Positions 36,303 to 49,019 of a stretch of DNA of 64,000 nt are shown piece by piece. Source of the DNA: Taeniopygia guttata. Lineage: Eukaryota; Chordata; Aves; Passeriformes; Estrildidae. The DNA is taken from positions 3,120,501 through 3,184,500 of the forward strand of contig NC_133028.1 in the NCBI RefSeq assembly GCF_048771995.1, written 5' to 3'. The notes under the pieces are model-generated. The model made no database searches and was not told where the DNA came from. It saw only the letters and a program-made list of their open reading frames with translations. Numbering within the stretch: the first letter of the stretch is position 1; each line of letters starts with the position of its first letter. The position numbers and the translations under genes were made by a program.

Positions 36303-37660
36303 GGACATTTTCCCTTGGAGATCTCTGTGGCATGACCCAGAATTGTCCAAACCCAGTTCCAGCTTCACAGGCAGAGCACCAAACTGCAAAGCCTGGACAG
36401 AGGCAGCCACAGGGGACACCCACCAACACAATCCAGGTGTGTGGTTCTCTTCCCCATCTCTTCTCCAGGTGGGAAGTGTGATCTGCCAGGACCACTGCTA
36501 ATAGAGACATCAGGGTTATTACCACACAGAACTGCTTGCCCAGACACCCATTTTTCTGCTGTATCTTCAAGATTTTGAGTGTAAAGTAGAAGGCTGGTCT
36601 CCCAAAGCACCCAAACCATCAGTGACCTAAAGGGGAGTAAATCCAGATGGATCAGTGGGGGAATATGGATGGTAAAGGCAGGAGCAATTCATCAGGTGGG
36701 ATGGATTCAACAAAAAGAGGCAACAGGAGGAGAAGACCTCTAAGAAGTTGTTTGCCAGAAGGGTGAAATCCAAGGAAAGAATCCAATTACTTAAAGAAGG
36801 TGACATGGACACAGAACGAACCAATTTGCAAGGAGACACGGATATGTTCCCACTGTAAAGAATATAATTTCCAAGAACTAGATGCAGTGAGATCCAGAAT
36901 TGCCTCTCCCAAGGCACAGCAGCAGAGGTTCAGGGACTGGGACACACATGAAGCCCATGTGGTTTTGAATGGGAGCACGGCTGATCCATGGGGAACTGAA
37001 GAGAATGAAAATCCTTTCTCCAAATGCGACAACCGCCCATGGTATTTGTCACCAGAGCCACAGAGGGGTACAGACAGGAGGAGAATCACGAAAAGGGAGA
37101 AGAAGATGAAGAGCTACAAAGGAAGAAGACACCTGAGGGTTTGCCAATGCACTGGGTGGGATGGCAGATGTGATCATATTTCTGCAGCACTGCTCTCCAA
37201 TGACTGATCTGAATTCTGCTGTGAGTCACCCAGCTCTGCTTTGAGCAGCAAACGCTCAGTTTTGGAGCAAATTATTTTTGTTCCATACATTAGGCTCTAA
37301 ATTTAATCACCTGTGGTTTCTCGGAGGGGTGTGCAGCGAGAGTACACAGGGAAGGAACAGACCTTTTCCAGCTGAATGTGTGGAATTCATCCTGACAGGC
37401 TGATGGCCCATTTAATGTAAACACTCTCCACTCAGCCCCCTTCCCCCGAGCAGCCACAGACACTGGGAAAGTTTTGTTTTGAATGTAAACACTTTCCCTT
37501 GCCCTGTCCTTGCAGCAGGAGAACGAAACCGCCCACGTCCTCATTCCCCTGACCTCTGGGGGAAGTTCATGGATCCTTCCCGCAGGAGAGCAGCAGCCAT
37601 GCTGCCCACTGGGGTCATTGATGAATGCCAGGAAGAGTCTGAGCATTGTGGATTAGAAAA

Positions 37661-37790
37661 TCATGGAATTGCAGAGTGCTTTGGGTTGGAGGGACTTTAA
37701 TATCCTTGAGTTCCAGCCCCCTGCCATGGACAGGGACACATCCCAGGTTTCTCTGGGCACCATCCAGCCTGGCCTTGTGTGTTTCTGGTT
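37661..37790 (-). mobile_element. CR1 LINE terminal fragment with internal deletion
   Basis: An antisense CR1 (AATCATGGAATTGCAGAGTG, then CCTGCCATGGACAGGGACAC). The order of blocks after TCCCAGG is shortened. Confidence 0.8.
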
Positions 37791-39329
37791 CTCACTTCTC
37801 AGCAGTAGCAGGTGGGCAAAGACCTAAAGCTGTGATAGATTCAACTTCGTGTGCACCACCGCCCTGTCCAAGACCTTACTGTCACTACCTGCCCTCAATG
37901 GAGAGGCCAAACTGGCAGACAAATCCAGGGTTTCCATCTGCTGAGAAAGTCAATGGGATCCTGCTTTCCTGGAGCACAGGCCGGGTGATGGAGACTACAG
38001 AAGAAACGGTCAAGTCAGGCCAGTAAAATCACACAAATTACTTTTCTTCTCTATTTCTGCCCATCAGCAAAAATTAAGCCCTTCCTTCAGAGACTTTTAT
38101 ACATATTTCCTACAATTCCTGCACTGAAGCAAAGGTGTGCCCTTCAGTGCTTGGCAGCAGTGTGAAGGAAGCCAGGCTGTGTCCTCTCAGGCCATCTGAG
38201 CAGGCAGCAGTGACCCCTTTATTTTATTTTTCAGGGCAGAGCTTCAGAATCCGCCTGTGGAAAGGCGCATCTGAGGGAAAGGCGTTGACGTGCCAAGGTG
38301 CTGAGCTGCAGGGTTGATCCTAAACTCCAGTTTTTGGGACAGAGAATGGAATGTTAGTGTGGGGAGGTTACTGGATGTATTTCCCATGAGGGTGTCTGGT
38401 TTTCTTTTTAATTATTTTTGGGAAAGCAATCCAGGGTGCGATCCGGTCATCTGAAAGTAGACACTGAGGTTGCCCACGTGTCTTGTACCACTGGAGATAA
38501 ATGCCCTGGGATGTCCCTCCTGGACCCTGACTGTCCTTCTAGAAGAGCATGGAGCTTCCCTCCATCCTGCTCTGCAACCAAAACCTCACCTGGTTTCCTC
38601 ATCTACCTTAGGGATGGCACTGGGCATATTTTAGGGAAGGAAATTGCAATCCAAGCCTGGTGAGCAATCAAAGCTTGGTAGGGATGGACAATAATGGGAG
38701 ATGAGACATCCACCTGCTCATAGAAACTCTCCACAGAAATCTTCACCCGTGGGTCTGGTCCCAATCCCTCTGTCTACCTGCACACCAGAAATTATCACAT
38801 TCCTTGTCTAGCAGAGCCATGGATGAGAAGGGAAGCACTGATTAAGGAGGTGCTCAGGGAAGGGGACTCAGGAAGGGAGGGTGGTGGCAAGGAGGTGATC
38901 AGATGCAATGGGAATTGTTCCCTTCTCCTGGGTGGCTTTCCCAGGAGGGCAGAAGCTCTCTGCCAGTATCTGCACCACTCCTTTCCCTAAATGCTGGCAA
39001 AACTGCAATCTGCCTGCACACAAATACTACAGGGTGCTGTGCTGCCTCCCACATCCATCTGGATCCCCTAGTGTGAGCTGCTCCGGTCTAGAAATAACAC
39101 TGTTTGAACAGCCCCTGGCACAGAAGAGGCTGAAGCACGTAACTAATGGGCTTGTGCATCATGAAGGATCTCAGATACATCAGTCTGCAAAGAGCCCAGG
39201 AGTGCTGCCACTCTGGGGTGTCACTGGAAGTGAAGCACAGCATGATTTAATCCCAAGTAATCCGGCTTTTACAAGGCAGAAGAGAGGGAGACATGCAATA
39301 TTTGGAAAATCCTCCACTTTGCTCTTTCT

Positions 39330-39532
39330 TTCTCTTTCTCGTTACTGAGAAGGTGGTGAGGCCCTGGCACAGGGTGCCCAGAGAAGCTGTGGCTGCCCCT
39401 GGATCCCTGGAAGTGCCCAAGGACAGATTGGAGCAACCTGGGATAGTGGAAAGCGTCCCTGCCCATGGCAGGGGCTGGAATCGGATGGTATTTGGGATCC
39501 AACCCAAACCAACCTGTGATTGTTTGATAATC
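39330..39532 (+). mobile_element. CR1 LINE 3' fragment
   Basis: A sense CR1 (GAGAAGGTGGTGAGGCCCTG, then CCCTGGAAGTGCCCAAGGAC and GCCCATGGCAGGGGCTGG). Confidence 0.9.
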
Positions 39533-40920
39533 TCCGAGTGAAGAATACACAGAAAACAAAACCTGTGATGTAAAGTCACTCTGCTTTGTTTCCCCAAATC
39601 CCCACAAGCCCGTGGCTGGCTGCCAGCTGGACTTCACACTGCATCCTCACAACTTTCCAGATAATTCCTACGGAAGGAACCCTGAGAACAAAAAGACCCC
39701 ACAGCTGAAAAACTTTTTTGGTGCAGTTTGGAAAGCTCTGAACCCAAGTCCTCTGCTCTCAAACCAGACCAAGGGGCAGCTGGTGGTGCCACCACTGCTG
39801 TGTTTTCTGTGTGCCCCTTGCCCTTCCAAACTGCCTGAGGACACAGCTGGGGAAGGAATACAGATGTCAGGTCTCCTGCTGGGCACTCAGGTGAGAGGGC
39901 AGGAAATAACACCATTTCCAGCTTCTTCTGCTGACCTAGGGGCTCAAAACTGAGTCCCTGGATTTGAGGGTCAGTGCCCTCCATGATCCCTGTCCTTACT
40001 TGTGAGCTGTTTCTCAGTGATTTATGGAGCTGCTCTGGGGAAACTTGAGCTGGAAAACAGCCAGGGATGAGTTGTGACACAAGCCCATTGTGCTGATGAC
40101 ATCCTCCCCTCAGCAATGCCTGGCTCTTTTCTGGATTCCTGTCCCTTTCCTGGTTCTGCTGCCCTAACCCCCTCTTGCCTCATTGCCACAAAGACACCCC
40201 CATTTCTCACTGTCTCTATGCTACAAACCACCAGTTTTAGGCTTAGGATATGATTTCCCCTAATTCCAAACAAGTTTTTCTTTTATCTTTTCTCACTTAA
40301 ATGCTTTCACCAAGGTCTTGCCTCTGTCTCCTGGACTGAGCTCTGGCACAGCCCTTCCAGCAAAGTCTGGGGCCAAATTCTTGTGCAGTGGGGGCTGTTT
40401 CCTGCTCAGTGTTTGAATAATTGATGCAAATTATTAATTGGAGAGCTCTTGCAGGGCTGCATTATGGCTATTTTTTCCCCCCCATTGTGGACTTTTTTTG
40501 GAAGGTTTGCAGCTTTGTTCTTGGGTTTCTCAGCACTTTCAGTCCTGCATTGCAAGAGCCTTGCAGGGGAATATAACCAGGAGTTCTTTAATTCAGGAGG
40601 TCAGACAGGGAAGCCCCTGTGATTTGCTCTAGCCTCTGACTCACTGGGGGAAATCCCATAAACCACAACAAATAAACAAACACCTGCACACAAGAGGAGC
40701 AAGTTTGATTCCAGGTCCTGAAACCAAGTGGCAGCAACAATCCCAGGTTCCTACAGCTCCAGGCACAATTTTTGGGCAGATTTGTGTTTGAAAGAGCTGC
40801 CTGGGGCCAGTCCTGCTGATCTTCCTTAAATGAATGCCATCAATGTGCTCACTGTGAACAACAGGAAAGGCTGCTTGGATTTGTCCAATGCAGGGATTTC
40901 TCCCAGCAGGAATCCCTTGT

Positions 40921-41012
40921 AATTTTTTTCCCATTTTTTCCCTTTTATTTTATTTTCTTTTATTTTTTTTTCTTTTCTTTTCTTTTTTTTTTTTTTCCCT
41001 TTTTTTCCCCAG
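40921..41012 (+). repeat. T-rich polypyrimidine tract, about 90 bp
   Basis: Almost pure T with CCC and CTTTT interruptions. In transcript sense it is a polypurine tract. Confidence 0.9.
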
Positions 41013-41379
41013 CTACTGGAGGGGGTAAAATTAAAGATGCATTTCAGGGGCCTTAATGACTGAGCTGTGAATTGCCTTGGGTTGGAAATGGCCCAGGAGG
41101 AGGAAATGCCCTCTCTTGATCAAGCTGGCAGTTGGTTTTCTGCCACCAGATCTGGTGGTTCTTGGGCTTGGCTCCAAAGGCATCAGCTATGAGCCCTCTT
41201 GGAGAAAGGCTATTCATTAGGAGCAGCTCAAAACCATCTCCTGTTCCAGCCACTCCAGTTAATCCATCCCTGGGCTGTTCTCACCCATAAATTATGGTGC
41301 AGGGAGAAGTGCAGCCTTCTGTTTCCACGTGACAGTTCACAGAGCACCAAACCAGAGAACACAGGGCAGGCAGAAGTAG

Positions 41380-41565
41380 AATCAGGGAATCACAGAGCCA
41401 TTAAGGTTGGAAAAGCCCTCAAAGATCACAAAATCCAACCATTCCAAGTGCCCATCCGCATGGCTTTTAAATCCCTCCAGGGGTGGGGATTCCACCACTG
41501 CCCAAGCAGCCTTTGCTGGTGTTTGACAACCCTTTCCATGAAGGAATTCTTCCTAAAGATCAGTG
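41380..41565 (-). mobile_element. CR1 LINE fragment, variant subfamily
   Basis: An antisense CR1 (AATCACAGAGCCATTAAGG, CCTCCAGGGGTGGGGATTCC, CAACCCTTTCCATGAAGG). It shares its variant body with the copy at 10275. Confidence 0.82.
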
Positions 41566-43084
41566 AAAAAATCCTTATCAGTGAAAAAAGCTGATTCACT
41601 ACAGTCATAGAATCAATTCAGCAAGTTATCCCGTAAGAAATGATGGAAATGAATCTCCTTCTTTGTACCTGCAAGGATAGAGACCCCAAGAACCAAAATC
41701 TGTGTTTTGCCTGTCATCTTTCACAGGTTTGTTCATCTCAAGTTGTCTCGCATTTGGCAGAACAAACTCAGTTTGTTACAGAGACAGAGAATGGAAAATG
41801 TCACCTGATAGATAATTTTTGGTACCAGAAACTGGGACTTTATCCCAGAAGGGTCCCATAATATTAAAAGGAGCTATCAGCCCTACCTAGAATACAGCAC
41901 AGTAATCACAGCAGGTAAAACTCCTATTGATCCATCAGAAGATAATTCATGTTGTTTTCCCAAAGAAATACACTTGTTTTGTCAAATATAATGAAGCCAT
42001 CAAACCCAGCTTAATATAGATGAATTTACTGCTATGTGGTGTATTCTGGTACTGGCTCCAAAACTCCTGTTGAGAGATTTTGTAACATTTTGCTCACTGA
42101 ATCCCAGTAGTTTCAATTTTTTCAGGGTCTATTTTTTCCCCTGTTTGTGGTACACTCCTTATAGCAACTGCCTCGAGATGCGTCAGGACTCTGCCATATA
42201 AAAATGGACATTTGGCTTTAAATAGTTTTATTTGGTGGTGTAGTGGGTGGACTGGAAGCAGAATAATCCCTTGCACAAGTCATGGAATATCTGGGTCCTG
42301 CTTCCAATCGCTGCCTTGCTTTGGTCAGGCACAAGCAGAGCAGATGTTCAAATTTGGGTGTCCAAATCATTAACAGAGGTCCAGAATAAGGCATCTTTTA
42401 TAACAGCAGAAACTGCACTGAGCCCCTCTGTCCACCCCTGGCTTCCCACACAGGTAGGAAACACTTGGGGTCCAAATAATTGCTTTTGGCTGATTATTTC
42501 CAAACAAACATGGAGTGTTTCCCTGTTTTTCTGCACCCTGGTGTTTTCTGCACTTGGGCACGTGGAGAGAATCAACACTGTCTAATGCTTTGGCTGCATA
42601 ATTTATTCATAGGCTCCTTATCCATGTGCCTACTTGGAATTATCTCCTGTACCCTTCCTGCAGGATGGAAATGTGTTTTTCCTGGAGGGAAACCCAGCTC
42701 CCAGGTTGTTGTTTCACAGAGTTTCTCTAGACAGACACAATCCCTGTATTGTATTGTATTCCCCAGGTGAATCCACTGTTCCCCCAGTGCTATTCCAGAG
42801 CGCTGCACATCCCCACGTGTCCCTGTGCCTTTCCCACTGCACACATCCCTCCTGTCATGCCCCAGGAATGACACTCTGGCAGGCTGCTACACAGCCCTGA
42901 TGCTATTGCGTGGGAAAAAGAGAAGCAGAAATCACATTTGAGGGCTGCTGAAGCAAAAGCAAAATTTGTCAGGGAAAACAACGGATTTCCCCTCATTTAA
43001 TGCTTTAAGAATAGTCCTGAAATGGTTCAGGAATGGTTTGGGGCCAAGTGTTCTCTTCTTGAGAAAGGGAGATGGGCTGGAAGA
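41566..43084. other. Intronic DNA, no gene
   Basis: A short tandem duplication of ATCAGTGAAAAAA lies near 41557 and 41576. Otherwise nothing is recognised. Confidence 0.45.
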
Positions 43085-43147
43085 TCCATCCATCCATCCA
43101 TCCATCCATCCATCCATCCATCCATCCATCCATCCATCCATCCATCC
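43085..43147 (+). repeat. (ATCC)n microsatellite, about 16 units
   Basis: An essentially perfect ATCC tetranucleotide run. It is likely length-polymorphic and yields an artefactual IHPS or WMDG repeat in translation. Confidence 0.97.
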
Positions 43148-43396
43148 CCTATAATTTAACAAATTTATGGTAATTTGGCATGGTAATTTGGATGTTCCCT
43201 TTGATGGGAACATCCTGTGGTGCCTCTTGACTGGATGATGCTCAATAAATGCAACCAGAGCTTGGTACTAGCAGATTTTGACTCCACCAGTGTCTTTGCT
43301 GGTGTTTTTCATCAAGGTATGGTTCCTGTGAACCAGGGGGACATGTGGCAGATGGCATGGCTCATCCCAATTGCTCTTGTTCCAGTTTGATCTGAT

Positions 43397-43437
43397 GCTC
43401 TTGGAATAATTATCAATCTTGATAATTATTCCAGAGC
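43397..43437. repeat. Inverted repeat / hairpin
   Basis: GGAATAATTATCA (43403-43415) and TGATAATTATTCC (43420-43432) are perfect 13-base inverted arms around a 4-base loop, ATCT. The arms extend to GCTCT and AGAGC with a single bulged T. No transposon family is recognised. Confidence 0.85.
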
Positions 43438-43834
43438 AATTTGCATTCCTTTCTCTACATCGCTTCTGCCACTTCAACCACAACTCAGTAAATTTCAGGA
43501 GATACAAGGAACTGCCCCGACAATCAAAGTAATTAAATGTCCTTTTATCTTTTATCCTTCTTTCAAATCACCTTTTTTTATCAGATCCTGTGCACAACAA
43601 CACTAAAGAAGTTTGGGTTTTTCCTGGGATTGTGTCTTGTGGTAGATTTTCAGTATTTTCTGATATCTAACCAGGTGCTGAGCTCACTCTGAACTTTCCT
43701 TCTGTGAGGCAGAGTAGGAGTTTTCAGTCCTTCACCCATCTGTCCATTTTTACAGGAACTTGGGATATTAGAGCACTTTTAGCACTTTTTGAAATGCAGC
43801 TGGGGTTGATGATGGGCTCCATCCAGAGCAGTGT

Positions 43835-43968
43835 GACCAGGTCAGAATAGGGGATGGGGCTTGGAGCCACCTGCTTTGGTGGAAGGTGTCCCTACCCATG
43901 GCAGGGGGTGGAATGAGATGAACTTTCAGGTCCCTCCTGACCCAAACCATTCTGTGATTGTATCACAA
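43835..43968 (+). mobile_element. CR1 LINE terminal fragment
   Basis: A sense CR1 (GGATGGGGCTTGGAGCCACC, CCATGGCAGGGGGTGGAATG, CCCAAACCATTCTGTGATTG). Confidence 0.88.
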
Positions 43969-45011
43969 AAGAGTTCATCACAGATTGATAACATAAGCCC
44001 TTTTCCTATTAGTAAACCATGCTAAATGCTCTTTTATCAGAGTAGAATTAGATTCTCAATTTCTACCAGAACATGGTCTCACATCACATGAAATGTGCTT
44101 TCATAGTCTTTTCCCCATCATTTATTTTACAAGTAGCTCTGCAAAATGCTTTGTGAAAGGTCTCCTGCTCTATGTCAAACAGCAGCTAAAAATATATTTA
44201 TATTTTGACTTGAAGGAGACCTTTCAGAGCCTGGCTGGTGTAGCAGCTGCCTTTCCTTCAGGGTGCAGGTGGAAAAGCCAGTTCACTGTTCTTCTGAAAC
44301 GTACCTGGAAATGAGCAGCAGCTTCCACTGCAAACACAGCGGGTCACTAACCCAAGGGAAAGATTGGACCGCCAGTCTGAAGGGTTTTATCCATTCTCAG
44401 GGGTCGCTTCAGGCATTCCTGGTCTGGGTAACCTGCTGCTTGTGGATGGACAGGGTGAAGGGAGCCTCGGGTTGGGGCCTTCACCCTTGTGTGGCACTAA
44501 CTATGGTGTTTCCTCATTTCTCACTACGTGTCTTTCTTTCTCACACCAGTCTTGATTTCTGACCAAATCTAAAGGATAACAAACATGGGAGCCCACTATG
44601 GGAATCCAGATGAGACCATGCTTAAAAACACAGACACGGAGGTACATAAATCACCATCCTGGGTACCAGCTAGTCCATCCTTGACCCCAAGGGATGGCTG
44701 GTTCCTCCTAGATCCTTCTGAGGTGCTGATGGAGAAGGTCTTGACCTCCACTCCTGGGATGGTCCTGTCTGGGAACTCACATTGAGCTTCAGGTGCTCCC
44801 CAGCTGCAGAGTGGTGGGAATCAGGCCTCCATCCCTCCTCCCACTCTTACTGATGTCCTCCTGGAGCAGGTTTGAGAAAGCAGGGTACTATCTACCTATA
44901 GGGGGTTCTGGTTCCCTGATCACCTGGCATAGGTGTCCTACTGCAAGAACAAATCCAGAACTTAACTTTTAACAGGATTTTCCATTAGCAGAAGAGCCAG
45001 TGAAACCTCTA
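43969..45011. other. Intronic DNA, no gene
   Basis: Non-repetitive sequence without exon-like signals. Confidence 0.45.
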
Positions 45012-45080
45012 TAGAGCCACAGAATTGTTCAAGTTGAAAAAGCCCTCAGAGATCATCGAGTAAAAAATCCAGACTAGGCT
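45012..45080 (-). mobile_element. CR1 LINE terminal scrap
   Basis: An antisense CR1 end (GAGCCACAGAATTGTTCAAG, then AAAAGCCCTCAGAGATCATC). It is separate from the adjacent copy at 45157. Confidence 0.65.
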
Positions 45081-45156
45081 ATATCCCACTTTTTCTGGAA
45101 ATACCTGCAGTGCAGACACCATCAGCTCATTAGCTGTGCCTGCATGTTTTTGTAGT

Positions 45157-45565
45157 CACAAAATGGTTTGGGTTGGAAGGGACCAGCAACACCACCCCTG
45201 CCGTGGGCAGGGACAAATCCCACTATCCCAGGTTGCTCCATCCTGGCCTTGGACACTTCCAGAAATGCAGGGGCAGCCACAGCTTCTCTGGGCACCCTGT
45301 GCCAGGGCCTGCCCACCCTCACAGGGAGGAATTTCTTCCCCATACCCCTTCTAACCCTGCCCTCTGTCAGTTTAAAACCACTGCCCCTTGTCCTATTACT
45401 TTCTGTCCATATAAGAAGTTGTTCTGCCTCCCTTTATCAGCCTCCTTTAGGCACTGAGCTCTCCCTGGAGCCTTCTCCTCCCCCCAGTGAGCACCCCCAG
45501 CTCTCCCAGCCTGGCTGCAGAGCAGAGCCCCAGCCCTTGGAGCACCCCCATGGCCTGAGACAACC
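45157..45565 (-). mobile_element. CR1 LINE 3' fragment (about 0.4 kb)
   Basis: A long antisense CR1 from CACAAAATGGTTTGGGTTGG through the usual blocks to CCCAGCTCTCCCAGCCTGG. It is among the best preserved copies here. Confidence 0.92.
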
Positions 45566-48500
45566 AAAGGGAGATGAACTCTGTGCTACAAACCAGCCTT
45601 AAACTCCTGGCCCTACACCTCTGAAAAGTCTCCAGGTAAAGGTGTTTGCTCAGGGAACAGGAACCTTGCCACAAACCCCAGAACCACCTCCCAGCAAACC
45701 CAGGCAGCAGCCCAGGAGAGCTCCACTGCTCTCCAGCTCAGCAAAGACAGGACCCAAACACAAACCACAAACCAGGAGTTCATCTTGGGTTGAACAACCC
45801 GGCTGCTAAAGAACCTCATTAGCCACAGAAGCTGTTAATTGTATTTAAACTCCTGGTGATAACATCCCGTGCTCAGGGATTGTGATCACACATCCAAGAG
45901 GGAGTTAAATTACTCAGCTGATAAACAGACCGTGGCAGTATCGGGGAGTTTGAGCTGATTTAAAGAAAAATCATTGTAGATTGTTTGAGCATGGAGAAAT
46001 GGCTGACAGCATTTGGCACACACATGGCTCTTGCTGTTTGAAATTTGGGGTTATTTCAGCTTTTTGGCACCAATGTGATGAATATTGCTCCTGTGTAACA
46101 AATGTGGGAGCTACTCTGCAGAGTGGCAAGGATGTGTGCAGACTCAGAGACACCGAGGACGGCGCGAGTGCGGAAGTTTCCGGGTGCTGAAGGACTTTAA
46201 AGTGGAGTTGAGAGTCTTTTGTCACTTGGAAAATTTAATTTTACTAGAAATTATAATCAGACCCCAGTGAACAGTGTGACTCAACGATGACTTCCTGCAA
46301 ATTCATGTCAAAGAGAGAAAAAAATAAGTCAGAACATTTGGGTATTTTCAGAAGAAAATAGATCACTTATTCATTTCACTTTGATGCAATTTGAAGGCAC
46401 AATTTTAAATGTCTCTGAATTTTAATAATTTCCAATTTACTCTGAAGTTGAAACAATACATTGCTCTTCAATTGAAAGTTACTTTGTTTTTCAGGGGAGT
46501 TTCACTTTCATTTAAAGTGTGTATCAATATAATTTTCAGTTGGTCCTGAGTTATTACAACTAATTTTGTCTTATGAAATAAATAAAATCCATTCTACTTT
46601 ACCACTTACAACTTTCTTTTTTAGCAGAGTTGGTCCCAACATGTTTCAGCTTGTGGATTCACTGTAAAATTTACTGATTTCTGCAAGTTTCAGACCTGTC
46701 TCCTGAGCTGTAAAATCCAAGATTAGAAGTTGCTGTTCCCTTCTTGACAGCATTGAATGATTCTCAGATTTGAATAGGAAATTGCCATTAATAAAGGGGA
46801 GGGAGGGGAAATCAGAGGCATATTTTGTAGTCATAAAATAAATGAGCTTTTGCAGTGTTTATATTATACATATAATATGGCAGGAAGTAAAGATCAAAGC
46901 CATGTTTATAAAGGACTTGGCCAGTTGTGTGCTCGGAGGAAGCAAATGGGTTCGTGGGAGGCACCCAAAGAATGAAGTTTGGATTTTTAGCTGTGGAAAT
47001 CAGTGTGCCTCCTTTGACTTGTCTGATTTACATCAGCAGAGAAGCTAGCAAAAGGGTCTCATAGCAGAACAGATATGGTAAAACAAAATCAAAATAATTT
47101 TTTCTACTGAAAAGTATTTGCCTGGGGTTCCTTCTCTATTTCAAAGTACCGGGAGTAACTCAGAGGAACAGGATCCCGATTTCCAGCTTCATTAGCTGGA
47201 AGGTTGTCAGGTGGTTGGATCTAGACAATCTTTAAAGTCCCTTCCATCCCAAATCATTCCCTGATTTCATGATTTTAAGGTGTAAAGGTGCAAATGGGGT
47301 TTGGAGCTGGTTCCTGCCCTGGTTGGCCAAGAAAGGGAATATCAGAATGGGGCTGCTCAGGGAGCTCACTCTTAAAGGATTGGCATTTCCCTGAGCCTCA
47401 TGAATCCCAAAATGTTTATTTACAGGTTACACCACCTCCCCTCCATTCCCCCCAATACACCTGATCACGGAAAGGGAAACTGAGGCACAGTCAAATGGGA
47501 TAATTCATCCTTGGTCTTGCAGGGAGAGGAGTTCAGTGCAGTTTTACTGCTCTCTGCCTGAGTTATACCATCAACTGCAATGCTCCCACGGGGTGAAAAT
47601 TCCTCACAGCAATGATTTCACCCCCATGGAGAGCTGAGCCAAACTCCCCTAACACCACCCACACCCACAGGAGACCCTGGAGCAAAGAGGCACCAGACAG
47701 CAGCACAGTGAGAGCAGACATGCACAGCCCTGATTCACCACTCCAGGGACACCTCAGCTCTCCAGGCACCAGGGGATTATCCCACTGGAGGGATCCCACA
47801 GCCCTGGGGACGCAGCCCAGGGAAACAGCCCCAGTGCTGGAGGGAGCTCAGAACCTCAGCAGGTCCAAATCTGTCCTGCAGTCACAGATGCTGCTCCCAC
47901 TGACTTGAGAGGCAGCCCTGAGCAAGAGGATTTGCAAAACCCTGAGAAAAAGCGCAGCCCCAGCTGTGATGAGTGCTCCTGTGGCTGCAGGGTTGGTGGG
48001 ACACAAGTCCCCCGTGGGCTGTGGGACACGTGGGTCCCAGCTGGCAGATGGAATGACAGACCTCTCTGCTTTGCTGAGCTCTGTGCAAAGGCTGCTGCTG
48101 ACACTCAGGAATTATTTTAATCTCTCTCTTCCAGCTCCAGGCTTAGCTACAGCATTCCAGAGGTTAATCAGGTCCCCTGAGCTGGGTGCCTGCTGTCAGG
48201 ATGAGAAGCACTGGTTTCCCTTGCACGTCCTGGGTCCCTGGTGCTGGAAGGGGACATTGCTTTGGTCATCACAGGTCCCTGGTGGGCTCTGTGCCTGCTC
48301 AGCCTCCCCTGCACGCAGCGGGGAGCATCCTTTTCACAACCAACTTGCCAAAACTTTAGAGCACAACATGAGAGACAGCCCTAAATGAGCACACAGGCAC
48401 TATAGCAGGGCCACAGCTCCTGGGGGTGGTGGATCAGTCCTGGAAAACCACAAGGGGTCTTCACCCATCACCCTTATGGATAACACCCGGTCCTGCTCCA

Positions 48501-48739
48501 GGTCCCTGCACAACAGCAGCAAGTGGGAAGTAAATATTTGTGCTTCAGGCTCTGACATAATCCTTGGAAGGATGAAACCCCACTCATCTCCAACCAAGGT
48601 GGGAGCCCTGGACCCACAGGGGCATACCCAGGTGCAGCTCCCAAACTGGGAGAATGAGAAGATAGCAAAACTGTTGTTGGAAACCCCTGTGTCAAAGAAA
48701 CAGCCTGTTTGGAACAGAGCTGCTTCCTCCTTAGCCTAA
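45566..48739. other. Intronic DNA, no gene
   Basis: 46270-46880 is AT-rich and repeat-free and could be regulatory. 47560-48400 is GC-richer with frames on both strands but no recognised product. The CR1 scrap at 47190 lies inside. Confidence 0.45.
47190..47272 (+). mobile_element. CR1 LINE terminal scrap
   Basis: A sense CR1 end (TCTTTAAAGTCCCTTCCATC, then CAAATCATTCCCTGATTTC). Confidence 0.7.
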
Positions 48740-48905
48740 ACTTCATTAGTTAAAATGCTGAATGCAGAATGAATTAATTAAAGCAATTATTATGCTGCTA
48801 TTTTATTCACTTGCTATCTACTTTGATTGATTATATGGCTTTGCTTAATAAATATTGAATAAGTGTTAATTAATTGAATTAATTCATCGTTGGTTTATTC
48901 ACCTA
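48740..48905. promoter_or_regulatory. AT-rich homeodomain-motif cluster near the exon 1 donor
   Basis: It contains AATTAATTAAAG, GTTAATTAATTG and GAATTAATTC, plus TTGATTGATT, within 170 bp. It lies about 115-280 bp into the intron beside a GC-rich exon, so the change in composition is abrupt. It is a candidate enhancer by motif density only. Confidence 0.3.
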
Positions 48906-49019
48906 TCAATCACCTATCCCTCCTTTCTATGCATGAGCCGTGTCCTGAAAAGTTTGTCCCAAGGAGCAGGTCCCCAGGGGTTCAGCCCCAGGCAGCGGAG
49001 CTGGGATGGGGTCACTTAC

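Larger units (their letters stand above)
33676..37660. other. Intronic DNA, no gene
   Basis: It contains the TTTTG and ATTT simple repeats. 34360-34660 is AT-rich and non-repetitive. Open frames are short and featureless. Confidence 0.45.
37791..41379. other. Intronic DNA around a CR1, no gene
   Basis: Apart from the CR1 at 39330 and the pyrimidine tract at 40921, no element or exon is recognised. Confidence 0.45.
12013..49019 (-). other. ADRA1D: ADRA1D intron 1 (37,007 bp)
   Basis: This is the single coding intron, between the last bases of TM6 and ECL3. The donor is GTAAGT at 49019-49014. The acceptor AG is at 12014-12013, with a branch-like CTAAC centred near 12040. It contains CR1 fragments in both orientations, LTR-like repeats, simple repeats, and AT-rich stretches that could hold regulatory elements. 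I see no nested coding exon. Confidence 0.93.

Noticed and set aside
43085-43150. IHPS/WMDG peptide repeats
   Set aside because: Translation of the ATCC microsatellite.
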